A stretch of 64,000 bases of DNA from Methylobacterium nonmethylotrophicum (GCF_004745635.1 NZ_SRLB01000026.1:25365-89364); one strand, 5' to 3'. Shown: positions 28,733-38,598, numbered from the stretch's first letter. Program-made: numbers and translations. The notes: a model not told the origin generated them from the sequence alone.

Positions 28733-30103
28733 TCAGACGAGATAGTCGTGGAAGGTGAAGTGCTGGGCGCCGTCCTTCTCCAGCGTCAGGTGGGCGCCCG
28801 GGACGGCGTCGCCGTGATAGGTGGCGCTGTCGAGGTAGAGGTTGCGGTCCCGCGCGGCCGAACCGCCCCAATCGTCGTTGACGAACTTGATCGCCACGTC
28901 GTGGTTGCCCTGGCCCCAGTCGCCGCGCACCGAGATCAGGTCGGACTGACCGGAGCTGTGCAGGGATTGCGCGGTCTGGACGCCGCCGATCTGCTTGCCG
29001 TCGACCGAGACGGTGTACTGGGCGTTGCCGTGATACGCGTCCTGGCTGACCTTCAGGAGCAGCTGGTCGGAGCCGCTGCCGAGGGTGACGCTCGGCTGGG
29101 CCGTGCCGATGGGCGCGGGCGCCGGCGCCGGGGTGGTCGGCGTCGGGGTCGCCGGCGCCGTCGGGGTGGGGGCCGTCACCGGGTGGTCGCCGCCGCCGGC
29201 CGGGGTCGCGGCGGTGTTGTTGGTCACCAGCTCGAGATGCGAGCGGATGGCGTTCATGTCCTTGAACAGGTTGTCGACCTGGCTCTGGTTCGCGCCCTGC
29301 TCGACATAGGCGAGCTGCAGCGTGTTCGGGCCGGCGGTGTCGGTGACGTAGCCGCCGTAGTTCTGGTAGGCCTTGGCCAGGGCCATGCCCTCCGGCGTCG
29401 TGATGCCGATCTTGGTCAGGTCGACGTCCTTCGGGATCGCGAACAGCGAGCCGAGCGGGATGCTGCCGGCATAGTTGCCGGTGTAGCTGTCGGCGGTGGT
29501 GGCCGGCCAGACATAGGGCGTGCTGCTGGTGCCGGCCTGGGTGGTCGCGATCGCCATCGCGACGGCGTGGTCGATCGAGAGCGAATCGAGGTCCGACTTC
29601 TGCACCAGGCCGCCCATCAGCGACATGCCGGCGGCGCGGATGCCCTCGTGCGCACCCGGCGTGTTGGCGATGCCGTCACCCGTGACGGTGTTCTCGGCGA
29701 GGTAGGTGGCGTGGTAGGCGTTGGTGCCGGTCTTCGCGCCGAGCCAGGTCTCGACGTAGTGCTGGCCGTCCTCCGAGACGATGATCGCCCAGCCGTCGCC
29801 GGTCTTGAACTGCAGGTCGGTCGGCGTCCGCATCTGGAACGTGCCGTTGTTCACCGGGGTGTTGCCGAAGGTCCAGTCGGCATTCGTCCCGCGGGCCTCG
29901 TAGCTCCAGGTCGCCAGCGGATCGGTCGCCTTGGCCTGGTAGATCGGGATCGCATCCTGGCCGATCCAGGTGTTCACGCCGGCCTGGTGCTGGATCGAGG
30001 CGGTCTGCGCCCCGGACTCGGCCTGGAACTGAGCGCTCGTCCCGATCGGGGTGTTCCAGATGCTGTCCGGCGCAAAGGGTTGCGCGACCGTTTGATAAGC
30101 CAT
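28733..30103 (-). CDS. Secreted protein with C-terminal carbohydrate-binding module (CBM60/CBM36-like)
   Basis: 456 residues, no Sec signal. The N-terminal 310 residues start with SIWNTPIGTSAQFQ and contain a VETWLGAKTGTNAYHATYLAE segment and GAHEGIRAAGMSLMGG; I know the look of such proteins but not a function. A Pro/Thr linker (about 315-345) follows. Residues about 350-440 match a calcium-dependent xylan-binding-type module (DQLLLKVSQDAYHG, FVNDDWGGSAARDRNLYLD). The tail HFTFHDYLV is hydrophobic, as in type I secretion signals. It lies 152 bp upstream of prsD-prsE, so it is the likely cargo. Function could be polysaccharide attachment or degradation. Confidence 0.75.
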   Translation of the reverse strand: MAYQTVAQPFAPDSIWNTPIGTSAQFQAESGAQTASIQHQAGVNTWIGQDAIPIYQAKATDPLATWSYEARGTNADWTFGNTPVNNGTFQMRTPTDLQFKTGDGWAIIVSEDGQHYVETWLGAKTGTNAYHATYLAENTVTGDGIANTPGAHEGIRAAGMSLMGGLVQKSDLDSLSIDHAVAMAIATTQAGTSSTPYVWPATTADSYTGNYAGSIPLGSLFAIPKDVDLTKIGITTPEGMALAKAYQNYGGYVTDTAGPNTLQLAYVEQGANQSQVDNLFKDMNAIRSHLELVTNNTAATPAGGGDHPVTAPTPTAPATPTPTTPAPAPAPIGTAQPSVTLGSGSDQLLLKVSQDAYHGNAQYTVSVDGKQIGGVQTAQSLHSSGQSDLISVRGDWGQGNHDVAIKFVNDDWGGSAARDRNLYLDSATYHGDAVPGAHLTLEKDGAQHFTFHDYLV

Positions 30104-30928
30104 GTATCACATCCAAGTCAGTGGAAGGGCAGCCGAACCCGCAGGAAGCGGTGGCATGAGGGCGTCATCACCAGAAGATCAGGGCCTGGTTGGGTCCTGA
30201 TCCGATGCGCGAGCCGGACAATAAGTAGCAATGTTTGGGTGTCAACCCGGGTTAACAAAACGTAGTCTTAAGGATATTTTAGCAAATATTTTCCCGGACA
30301 GGTGTCGCTGGTGGGTGATTCGCCGATTCTGCCAGGGAAAGCCAAGGAAATGGACAGGGCTTCCGGCGCCGGATGCGTGACGCTGAAGCGAGTGATGGTC
30401 GACGGCAACTCTCGGCCGCACGATGCATCGCAGCAACGTGGCCGTATTGCGCACGGGTCGACAGGTTCGAGGAGCCATCGCTAAGCTCAAGCCTGCCCCC
30501 CTCCCTCAGATGAATGATCGTCCCGTTATGGGACGCCCGGGAGGCGGCGGTGACGAGGCCGGGTCCTGTTCGCGGCGAAGCTGGGTGTCGACTGGGCAGC
30601 GGCGCCACTCGCTGCAGACCACCCCAGGCAGCGGCGACGCGATCTGGTCAGCACATCGCGTAGCGCGAAGGTCAGCCCACGATCGACACCTGACACCATT
30701 TGCGCGACTTGCCGTCTCGGCCCGGAGCGAAGCGGCGGCACCGGATTGGACCGGCGCGAACTCAAGCATCGCGCGACCAATCGTGAAACACCGCCGATAG
30801 GCGTAGGCAACAGTCATCTGGCTCGCCAATTGGCGGGGTGCGCAGCCGGCCTAAGGCTCCTTTCATAATGGAGATCCAGGTGTGACAGTGTCGTTCACGG
30901 CAATCCCTTCCTATAACGAGCAGATGCC
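30104..30928. other. Divergent promoter region between the two secretion units
   Basis: 825 bases with no convincing gene. An A/T-rich stretch lies at about 30220-30300 and contains an imperfect palindrome GTCAACCCGGGTTAAC at 30241-30256, a candidate operator about 140 bp upstream of the CBM-protein gene. Divergent promoters for both units should be here. Open frames on the minus strand (30506-30829) have no protein features. Confidence 0.5.
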
Positions 30929-33900
30929 ATGCTCCTTTCCGACGAAACATCCGTCGATCCGGCGCTGAATCCGCTCCAGACGGGAAACAATGCATCGTCT
31001 TCAGCGGCCGAGACGATCGAGCAGGCAACGGTAGATGCCATGACGGCGGGCGGGACGGAGCCCGGGAGCACGGCTGCCGCGCTCGTGGCCGCGGCGCCGG
31101 TCGGCTCGAGCGGCGTACCCGATGCCGCCGCGACCACGGCCCCGCCCCTCAAGGACCTCGCGGTCACCCCGGGCTCGGCGGCCCCGGCGACCATCGCGTA
31201 TTGCTGCGGCACCTGCGGCTACGTGAACTGCCCGACCCGTCTCCTGAACCTGTCCCCCGACAGCATCCTGTCCGCGAACGGACAGCTGCCCGGCTACGGC
31301 AGCGGCGCGCCGGTCGGTGCCACGACCGCGACGCCGGGCGGACCGGAGACGGCCGTCGGACCGTCGAAGACCCAGATCCCGTCCTTGAGCGGACCGATCA
31401 CCACCGCGACGGCGACGCCCCGGCTGCAGCCCCTGACCGTCACCACCAACGCCAGCAACAAGATCGTCCTCGAAAATCAGAAGACCGGCAGCCCGGCCAG
31501 CGAGTGGAACCTCAACGGCGCCGGCGACTCCAACATCGAGGGCTTCGCCACCGACATCAGCACCAACGTCGGCAACACGGTCAACTTCAAGATCAACACC
31601 AACTCGACGAACTATCGGATCGACATCTATCGGCTCGGCTATTACGGGGGCTTGGGCGCGCGCAAGGTCGACACGCTCCAGCATACCGGGCTGCAGACCC
31701 AGCCCACGCCCCTGCGCGACGCGGCGACCGGCCTGGTGGATGCCGGCAACTGGTCGGTCTCGGCCTCGTGGAGTGTGCCGGCGGACGCGGTCTCGGGCGT
31801 CTACATCGCCAAGCTGACACGCCAGGACGGCACGGCGGGCGAGAACGAGATCCCGTTCATCGTCCGCGACGATGCGAGCCACAGCGACATCATCTTCCAG
31901 ACCGCCGACGAGACCTGGCAGGCCTACAACCACTGGGGCGGAGCCAATTTCTATGGCGGCAACGGCCCGGCCACCGGCCAGGGCACCGGGCGCGCCTACG
32001 CGGTCAGCTACAACCGGCCCATCACCACCCGGGCCGGCGGCATCGCGGCCGGCCCGCACGACTACATCTACGGCGCCGAGTTCCCGGCCATCATGTGGCT
32101 GGAGCAGAACGGCTACGACGTCTCGTACATGTCCGGCGTGGATGCCGACCGCTACGGCAGCCTGCTCAAGAACCACAAGATGTACCTCGACGTCGGTCAC
32201 GACGAGTACTGGTCGGGCCAGCAGCGCGACAACGTCGAGGCGGCGCGGGATGCCGGCGTGAACCTGTCGTTCTGGAGCGGCAACGAGGTCTACTGGCGCA
32301 CGCGGTTCTCCAACAGCATCAGCAGCGACGCCACGCCGTACCGCACGCTCGTCTCCTACAAGGAGACCTGGGGCGCCAACCAGAACCTCGATCCGACCAG
32401 CCAGTGGACCGGCACCTTCCGCGATCCCCGCGGGCCGGCCGGGACGGTCGGCAACAACGACCCGGAGAATGCCCTCACCGGCACGATGTTCCAGGTCGAT
32501 TCCTACGTCCTCGACACGATGCAGGTGCCGTACGACGATGCGAACCTGCGCTTCTGGCGCAATACCAGCGTCGCCGGCCTGCAGCCGGGCCAGACCGCCT
32601 CGCTCAACAAGAACTATCTCGGCTACGAGTGGGACGAGGCCCCCGACAACGCCACCGCCCCGGCCGGGCTGGTGCGGCTGTCCTCGACCACGATCGACGA
32701 GACGACCTACCTCCAGGATTACGGCAACACCACCGGCAAGGGCACGGCGACCCACAGCCTGACGCTCTACCGGGCGCCGAGCGGCGCCCTCGTGTTCGGG
32801 GCCGGCACCGTCTACTGGTCCTGGGGCCTGTCGGCCAACCACGACAACGAGCCGACGCCGACCGATCCGCGGATCCAGCAGGCGATGGTCAATCTGCTGG
32901 CCGACATGGGCATCCAGCCCCAGACCCTCGATCCGGCCCTCACGCCCGCCACCGCCTCGACCGACCACACGGCGCCGACCTCCACCCTCACGGCGCCGAC
33001 GAGCGGCACCAGCGTGGCGGCGTTCCAGACCGTCACGATCACCGGCACGGCGGCGGATACCGGCGGCGGCGTGGTCGCGGGCGTCGAGGTCTCGACCGAC
33101 AACGGCGTCACCTGGCGCGCCGCCACCGGCGACGAGACCTGGAGCTACCGGTTCGCCCCGCAGGTCGCCGGCACCTACGTGATCCGTACCCGGGCGACGG
33201 ATGACAGCGTCAACATGGAGACGCCATCCGCCGGCAGGACCCTGACGGTGACGGCGCCGCCCTCGCAGACCATTTTTCCCGGCTCGGCGACCCCGAAGGT
33301 CGTCAACACCGCCGACACCGACTCGGTCGAGCTCGGCGTCCAGTTCAGGAGCTCGGCCGCCGGCACCGTCAGCGGCATCCGCTTCTACAAGGGCTCGCAG
33401 GACCGCGGCACCCATACCGGCACCCTGTGGTCGAGCACCGGCCAGATCCTCGCCACCGCGACCTTCACCAACGAGACGACCGACGGCTGGCAGACCGCCA
33501 CCTTCTCGAACCCCGTGGCGCTGACGCCGGGCGCGACCTACGTCGCCTCCTACCACTCGACGCTCGGGCATTACTCGAGCGACGTGGGCTATTTCAGCGC
33601 CGGACCGGTGACCAGCGGCTCGCTCACCGCCACGACCGGCATCTATACCTACAGCAGCGCCACCACCTTCCCGACCCAGACCTTCCAGAACACCAATTTC
33701 TGGGTCGACGTGCTGTTCAACCCGGCCTCCGGCACGACAAACCAGCCGCCGAACGCCGTCAACGACACCGGCCCGGCGGTGACCCAGAACACCGCCGTGA
33801 CCGTCTCGACTTCAACGCTGCTGGCCAACGACACCGACCCGAACGGCGACGTGCTGACGGTCACCTCGGTGACGAGCGGCACCGGCGGCACCGCAACGCT

Positions 33901-36103
33901 CAACACCGCGAACGCGACGATCACCTTCACGCCGACCACCGGCTTCACCGGCGCAGCCAATTTCTCCTACGCGATCTCGGACGGGCGCGGCGGCACCTCG
34001 TCCGCCAGCGTCGCCCTCACGGTGTCGCCGCCCGGCACCAGCCCGGTCAGCCTGTTCTCCGCGAGTGCGACGCCCGCAATCGCCAGCGAGAGCGATACCG
34101 GTGCGGTGGAACTCGGGGTGAAGTTCCAGACCTCGACCGCCGGCACGGTCAGCGCGATCAAGTTCTACAAGGGCAGCCAGAATACCGGGACGCATACCGG
34201 CACCCTGTGGTCCAGCACCGGCCAGGTGCTCGCCACCGTCACCTTCGCCAACGAGACCGCGAGCGGCTGGCAGACCGCCACCTTCTCGAATCCGGTCGCC
34301 CTCACCGCAGGCACGACCTACGTCGCTTCCTACCACACCAATACCGGCCACTATTCGACGACGGCGAACGGCTTCTCGAGCGCGGTGACGAGCGGGCCGC
34401 TCACCGCGCCGGCGACGGCCAACGGCGTCTACGCCTATGGCGGCACCAGCGTGTTCCCGACCACCACCTTCCAGGCGACGAACTACTGGGTCGACGTCGT
34501 CTTCAATCCCGGTGCCACCGTGACGAACCAGCCGCCGGCGGCGGTGAACGACACCGGCCCGGCGGTGACCCAGAACACGCCCGTCACCTTCTCGACCGCG
34601 ACCTTGCTCGCCAACGACACCGACCCGAACGGCGACACCCTGACGGTCACCTCGGTGACAAGCGGGACCGGCGGCACCGCGACGCTCAGCACCCAGAACG
34701 CCACCGTCACCTTCACGCCGACCACCGGCTTCACCGGCGCGGCCAATTTCTCCTACGCGATCTCGGATGGCCGCGGCGGAACGGCCTCCGCCACCGTCGC
34801 CCTCACGGTCTCGGCTCCCGGCACCGCCCCGGTCAGCCTGTTCCCCACCGGCACGCCGGCGGCGACCAACACCAACGACACCAGCCCGGTGGAACTCGGG
34901 GTGAAGTTCCAGACCTCGACCGCCGGCACGGTCAGCGCGATCAAGTTCTACAAGGGCACCCTCGATACCGGCACCCATACCGGCACCCTGTGGTCGAGCA
35001 GCGGACAGGTGCTCGCGACCGCGACCTTCACCAACGAGACCGCGAGCGGCTGGCAGACCGCCACCCTGTCGAATCCGGTGACGCTGACCCCCGGCACGAC
35101 CTACACGGCGTCCTACCACACCAATGCCGGGCGCTACTCGACGACGGCCAATGGGTTCTCGAGCGCGGTGACGAGCGGGCCGCTCACCGCGCCGGCGACG
35201 GCCAACGGCGTCTACGCCTATGGCAGCACCAGCCTCTATCCGACCCAGAGCTTCCAGGCGACGAACTACTGGGTCGACGTCGTCTTCAACCCGAACAGCA
35301 GCGCCACCAACCAGCCGCCGGTCGCCGTCAACGACACCGGCCCGGCGGTGACCCGCAACACGCCGATCACCTTCTCGACCGCGACGCTGCTCGCCAACGA
35401 CACCGACCCGAACGGCGACGCCCTGACGGTCACCTCGGTGACGAACGGCACCGGCGGCACCGCGACGCTCAACATCCAGAACGCCACCGTCACCTTCACG
35501 CCGACCACCGGCTTCACCGGCGCGGCCAACTTCTCCTACGCGATCTCGGACGGGCACGGCGGCGCGTCCTCGGCGAATGTCGCCCTCACGGTCTCGGCGC
35601 CGAGCACGAGCCCGGTCAGCCTGTTCCCGACCGGCACGCCGGCGACGACCAACACCAACGACACCAGCCCGGTGGAACTCGGGGTGAAGTTCCAGACCTC
35701 GACCGCCGGCACGGTCAGCGCGATCAAGTTCTACAAGGGCACCCTCGATACCGGCACCCATACCGGCACCCTGTGGTCGAGCAGCGGACAGAAGCTCGCG
35801 ACCGCGACCTTCACCAACGAGACCGCGAGCGGCTGGCAGACCGCCACCTTCGCGAGCCCGGTGACGCTGACGCCAGGCACGACCTACACGGCGTCCTACC
35901 ACACCAATGCCGGGCGCTACGCGAACACCGCCAACGCCTTCGCGAACGCGGTGACGAGCGGCCCGCTGACGGCGCTCGCGAGCGACTCCTCGGGCGGCAA
36001 CGGCGTCTACGCCTATGGCAGCACCAGCCTGTTCCCGACCAACTCGTTCAACCGGTCCAACTACTGGGTCGACGTCGTCTTCAATCCGTCGGCGGCAGCG
36101 TAG
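30929..36103 (+). CDS. Giant multidomain exoprotein: dimethylformamidase-like domain, Ig-like domain, DUF4082/cadherin-like repeats
   Basis: 1724 residues without a Sec signal. Residues 1-165 are low-complexity Ala/Thr/Pro with an isolated cysteine cluster CCGTCGYVNC at 92-102, the only cysteines in the protein. A beta domain (about 178-310) precedes a region (about 318-660) like the C-terminal domain of N,N-dimethylformamidase large subunits (IIFQTADETWQAYNHWGG, DVGHDEYWSGQQRDNV, GNEVYWRTRF). An Ig-like domain lies at about 682-774. Then four DUF4082 domains (about 780-934, 1038-1194, 1301-1454, 1562-1724) alternate with three cadherin-like domains (938-1034, 1200-1296, 1461-1558). Repeat period is 261-262 residues. 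The adjacent ABC/HlyD genes suggest type I secretion. It probably acts at the cell surface or in the matrix; enzymatic activity is unproven. Confidence 0.85.
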   Translation: MLLSDETSVDPALNPLQTGNNASSSAAETIEQATVDAMTAGGTEPGSTAAALVAAAPVGSSGVPDAAATTAPPLKDLAVTPGSAAPATIAYCCGTCGYVNCPTRLLNLSPDSILSANGQLPGYGSGAPVGATTATPGGPETAVGPSKTQIPSLSGPITTATATPRLQPLTVTTNASNKIVLENQKTGSPASEWNLNGAGDSNIEGFATDISTNVGNTVNFKINTNSTNYRIDIYRLGYYGGLGARKVDTLQHTGLQTQPTPLRDAATGLVDAGNWSVSASWSVPADAVSGVYIAKLTRQDGTAGENEIPFIVRDDASHSDIIFQTADETWQAYNHWGGANFYGGNGPATGQGTGRAYAVSYNRPITTRAGGIAAGPHDYIYGAEFPAIMWLEQNGYDVSYMSGVDADRYGSLLKNHKMYLDVGHDEYWSGQQRDNVEAARDAGVNLSFWSGNEVYWRTRFSNSISSDATPYRTLVSYKETWGANQNLDPTSQWTGTFRDPRGPAGTVGNNDPENALTGTMFQVDSYVLDTMQVPYDDANLRFWRNTSVAGLQPGQTASLNKNYLGYEWDEAPDNATAPAGLVRLSSTTIDETTYLQDYGNTTGKGTATHSLTLYRAPSGALVFGAGTVYWSWGLSANHDNEPTPTDPRIQQAMVNLLADMGIQPQTLDPALTPATASTDHTAPTSTLTAPTSGTSVAAFQTVTITGTAADTGGGVVAGVEVSTDNGVTWRAATGDETWSYRFAPQVAGTYVIRTRATDDSVNMETPSAGRTLTVTAPPSQTIFPGSATPKVVNTADTDSVELGVQFRSSAAGTVSGIRFYKGSQDRGTHTGTLWSSTGQILATATFTNETTDGWQTATFSNPVALTPGATYVASYHSTLGHYSSDVGYFSAGPVTSGSLTATTGIYTYSSATTFPTQTFQNTNFWVDVLFNPASGTTNQPPNAVNDTGPAVTQNTAVTVSTSTLLANDTDPNGDVLTVTSVTSGTGGTATLNTANATITFTPTTGFTGAANFSYAISDGRGGTSSASVALTVSPPGTSPVSLFSASATPAIASESDTGAVELGVKFQTSTAGTVSAIKFYKGSQNTGTHTGTLWSSTGQVLATVTFANETASGWQTATFSNPVALTAGTTYVASYHTNTGHYSTTANGFSSAVTSGPLTAPATANGVYAYGGTSVFPTTTFQATNYWVDVVFNPGATVTNQPPAAVNDTGPAVTQNTPVTFSTATLLANDTDPNGDTLTVTSVTSGTGGTATLSTQNATVTFTPTTGFTGAANFSYAISDGRGGTASATVALTVSAPGTAPVSLFPTGTPAATNTNDTSPVELGVKFQTSTAGTVSAIKFYKGTLDTGTHTGTLWSSSGQVLATATFTNETASGWQTATLSNPVTLTPGTTYTASYHTNAGRYSTTANGFSSAVTSGPLTAPATANGVYAYGSTSLYPTQSFQATNYWVDVVFNPNSSATNQPPVAVNDTGPAVTRNTPITFSTATLLANDTDPNGDALTVTSVTNGTGGTATLNIQNATVTFTPTTGFTGAANFSYAISDGHGGASSANVALTVSAPSTSPVSLFPTGTPATTNTNDTSPVELGVKFQTSTAGTVSAIKFYKGTLDTGTHTGTLWSSSGQKLATATFTNETASGWQTATFASPVTLTPGTTYTASYHTNAGRYANTANAFANAVTSGPLTALASDSSGGNGVYAYGSTSLFPTNSFNRSNYWVDVVFNPSAAA
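33268..36100 (+). repeat. Intragenic tandem repeats of about 784 bp (3.6 copies)
   Basis: The same DUF4082 plus cadherin-like pair recurs with equivalent AACCAGCCGCCG positions at 33740, 34526 and 35309 (spacing 786 and 783 bp). The last partial unit ends the gene. Copies two to four are nearly identical over long runs, for example GTGGAACTCGGGGTGAAGTT, while copy one is more diverged. This indicates recent duplication or gene conversion and makes the array prone to length change and to assembly error. Confidence 0.9.
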
Positions 36104-36126
36104 AACTTCACCACAGGAGACCACCG

Positions 36127-36441
36127 ATGATCCCCGAAACCTACTCGGACGGCATCAGCGAGATCACCGTGACCGGCTCGATCGTCCGGATCGACCTGAT
36201 GAGCCTGTCGCCCTCGGAGCGCGACGCCAACGGCCATCCGGTGCCGATGGTGCGCCAGCGCCTGATCCTGCCGGCCGACGCCTTCGCCAACGCCGCCGAC
36301 CTGATGCAGCAGGTGAAGACCAGCCTGATCGAGTCCGGCGTCGTCCATCCGGGCCAGGCCGCGCCGGGACTGCCGCTGCGCGAGCCGGTGCCGTTCGCGG
36401 GCGCCCGCCCGGGGCGCAACACCTCGCCGAACTTCTCCTGA
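36127..36441 (+). CDS. Small conserved companion of the secretion unit (104 residues)
   Basis: 104 residues, acidic to neutral, no signal peptide or membrane segment. It starts MIPETYSDGISEITVTGSIV and continues with an RIDLMSLSPSERDANGHPVP segment and a predicted helix LPADAFANAADLMQQVKTSL. I recall proteins with the ITVTGSIVRIDLMSLSP pattern beside similar ABC/HlyD secretion genes, but no function. A clear ribosome-binding site (AGGAG) precedes the ATG. It sits 23 bp after the giant gene and 18 bp before the transporter gene, so it is in the operon. Possible roles are a secretion chaperone, an inhibitor, or a small secreted protein. Confidence 0.8.
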   Translation: MIPETYSDGISEITVTGSIVRIDLMSLSPSERDANGHPVPMVRQRLILPADAFANAADLMQQVKTSLIESGVVHPGQAAPGLPLREPVPFAGARPGRNTSPNFS

Positions 36442-36459
36442 ACCTGTCCGGGCGCCGCC

Positions 36460-38598
36460 GTGGATACCGGACTGCACTGCCTCGTCGCCGTGGCGCGCCA
36501 CCACGGCATCGACCTCGATCCCGACCGCCTCGCGCACGCCTATGCGGTCGGGGACGAGGCGGTGTCGGGCCCGCGCCTGACCCGGATGGCGCGGGAGGTG
36601 GGCTTAAGGGCCGGCCGGGCCCGCCTGTCCTTTTCAAGCCTCACCGATCTCGGCGGCGCCTTCCCGGCGCTGGCGCGCCTGAAGAACGGGAATTTCGTCG
36701 TCGTCACCGGCACCGACCGGCAGGGCGAGGCCCCGCGCCTGATCGTGTTCGACCCCAAGGCCTCCCGGCACGAGCCGTTCCTCCTCGACGAAGAGGCCTT
36801 CTGCGCCGCCTGGGCCGGCGAGGTGCTGCTGGTGCGCCCGAAGGCGCGCCGGCGCACCCCCGACGGACGGCGCCCGTTCGGGCTCCTGTGGTTCGTGCCT
36901 GAGATCCTGCGCCAGCGCCGGCTCTTCTCCGACGTGATCGTGGCGGCTTTGGCGCTCTACGCCGTCGGCCTCGCGGTGCCGCTGTTCTCGCAGCTCGTCA
37001 TCGACCGGGTGCTGACCCACGAATCCACCGCCACGCTCACGGTGCTCGCCGGCGGCGTGGTGCTGGCGCTCCTGTTCGAGGCCTGCTTCACCTTCCTCAG
37101 GCGCTATCTCCTGCTCTACGCCTCGAACCGCATCGACATCCGCGTGGCGGTCAAGACCTTCGCGCATCTCCTCGGCCTGCCGCTCGCCCATTTCGAGCAG
37201 GTGCCGGCCGGCATCCTGGTCAAGCACATGCAGCAGGCCGCGCGGGTGCGCGAGTTCCTGACCGGGCGGCTCCTGACGACCGCGCTCGACGCCTGCTCGC
37301 TGGTGGTGTTCGTGCCGGTGCTGCTCCTCTACAGCGCCAAGCTGACCCTGGTGGTGCTGGCCTTCACGGGCCTCGTCGCGCTCACCATCGCGTGCCTGAT
37401 CGGGCCGTTCCGGCGCCGGCTGCAGGCGCTCTACGACGCGGAGGGCGAGCGCCAGGCACTGCTCGTCGAGTCGGTCCAGGGCATGCGCACCATCAAGTCC
37501 CTGGCGATGGAGCCGCTGCAGGGCCGCCAGTGGGAGGATGCCTCGGCGCAGGCCGTCCAGATGCGCTACGGGGTCGAGCGGATCTCGGCCATCGCACAGG
37601 CCGTGACGGGGCTCCTGGAAAAGCTCACCTCCGTGGCGATCATCGGCCTCGGCGCCATGGACGTGTTCGACCGCCAGATGACGGTCGGCGCGCTCGTCGC
37701 CTTCAACATGCTGGCCGGCCGCGTCTCGGGCCCCCTCGTGCAGATGCTCACCATGGCACACGAGTACCAGGAGGTCGCGCTCTCGGTCCGGATGCTCGGC
37801 GAGGTGATGAACCGGGCGCCGGAGACCGAGGGCCCGAGCCGCGGCCTGTGCCCGCCCTTGCGCGGCGAGATCACCTTCGAGGACGTGCGCTTCGCCTACG
37901 GGCCGGACCGGCCGCCGGCCCTCGATTCGGTGTCGTTCACGCTCGAGGCCGGCAGCATCGTCGGGGTGGTGGGACGCAGCGGCTCGGGCAAGACCACCAT
38001 CACCCGGCTGATCCAGCGGCTCTATCCGGTGCAGCAGGGGCTGGTGCGCCTCGACGGGCACGACATCCGCGAGATCGACCTCGCGCATCTGCGCCGCCAG
38101 GTCGGGGTGGTCCTGCAGGACAGCTTCCTGTTCCGCGGCACGGTGCGGGAGAACATCGCGGCGGCCAAGCCCTCGGCGAGCTTCGAGGAGATCGCCGAGG
38201 CGGCGCGCGCCGCCGGCGCCGACGAGTTCATCGAGCGCCTGCCGCGAGGCTTCGAGACTCTTCTGGAGGAGAACGCCTCCAACCTGTCGGGCGGCCAGCG
38301 CCAGCGCCTCGCCATCGCCCGGGCCCTGGTGACGGATCCGCGGCTCCTGATCCTCGACGAGGCGACGAGCGCCCTCGATCCCGACAGCGAGGCGATCATC
38401 CGCCGCAACCTGCGCCGGATCGCCCGCGGCCGCACGGTGCTGATCGTCTCGCACCGCCTCGCCACCCTGGTCGATGCCCACGCGATCCTGGTGATCGATG
38501 CCGGCCGCCTCGTCGCGGCGGGCCGCCACGACCAGCTCCTCACCGCCTGCACCACCTACCGCCACCTCTGGAACCAGCAGACGAGGCAGGCCGCATGA
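36460..38598 (+). CDS. Type I secretion ABC transporter with inactive C39-like domain (HlyB type)
   Basis: 712 residues from GTG 36460, the first start after an in-frame stop. Residues 1-130 are a C39-peptidase-like domain whose catalytic Cys is replaced (DTGLHCLVAVARHHG, Thr at the usual DCG position). The His site reads GNFVVVTG, so it cannot cleave leader peptides. This is the condition in HlyB-like transporters. The exporter domain spans about 150-430. The ATPase has Walker A VGRSGSGKTTITR, signature NLSGGQRQR, Walker B LLILDEATSALD and switch VSHRLAT. It would export the giant protein encoded upstream and possibly the 104-residue protein. The downstream adaptor overlaps it by ATGA. Confidence 0.92.
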   Translation: MDTGLHCLVAVARHHGIDLDPDRLAHAYAVGDEAVSGPRLTRMAREVGLRAGRARLSFSSLTDLGGAFPALARLKNGNFVVVTGTDRQGEAPRLIVFDPKASRHEPFLLDEEAFCAAWAGEVLLVRPKARRRTPDGRRPFGLLWFVPEILRQRRLFSDVIVAALALYAVGLAVPLFSQLVIDRVLTHESTATLTVLAGGVVLALLFEACFTFLRRYLLLYASNRIDIRVAVKTFAHLLGLPLAHFEQVPAGILVKHMQQAARVREFLTGRLLTTALDACSLVVFVPVLLLYSAKLTLVVLAFTGLVALTIACLIGPFRRRLQALYDAEGERQALLVESVQGMRTIKSLAMEPLQGRQWEDASAQAVQMRYGVERISAIAQAVTGLLEKLTSVAIIGLGAMDVFDRQMTVGALVAFNMLAGRVSGPLVQMLTMAHEYQEVALSVRMLGEVMNRAPETEGPSRGLCPPLRGEITFEDVRFAYGPDRPPALDSVSFTLEAGSIVGVVGRSGSGKTTITRLIQRLYPVQQGLVRLDGHDIREIDLAHLRRQVGVVLQDSFLFRGTVRENIAAAKPSASFEEIAEAARAAGADEFIERLPRGFETLLEENASNLSGGQRQRLAIARALVTDPRLLILDEATSALDPDSEAIIRRNLRRIARGRTVLIVSHRLATLVDAHAILVIDAGRLVAAGRHDQLLTACTTYRHLWNQQTRQAA

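Noticed and set aside
31001..36124. Two long minus-strand frames over the giant exoprotein gene
   Set aside because: They mirror the repeats of the plus-strand gene and have no motifs; the plus-strand protein has clear repeat domains.
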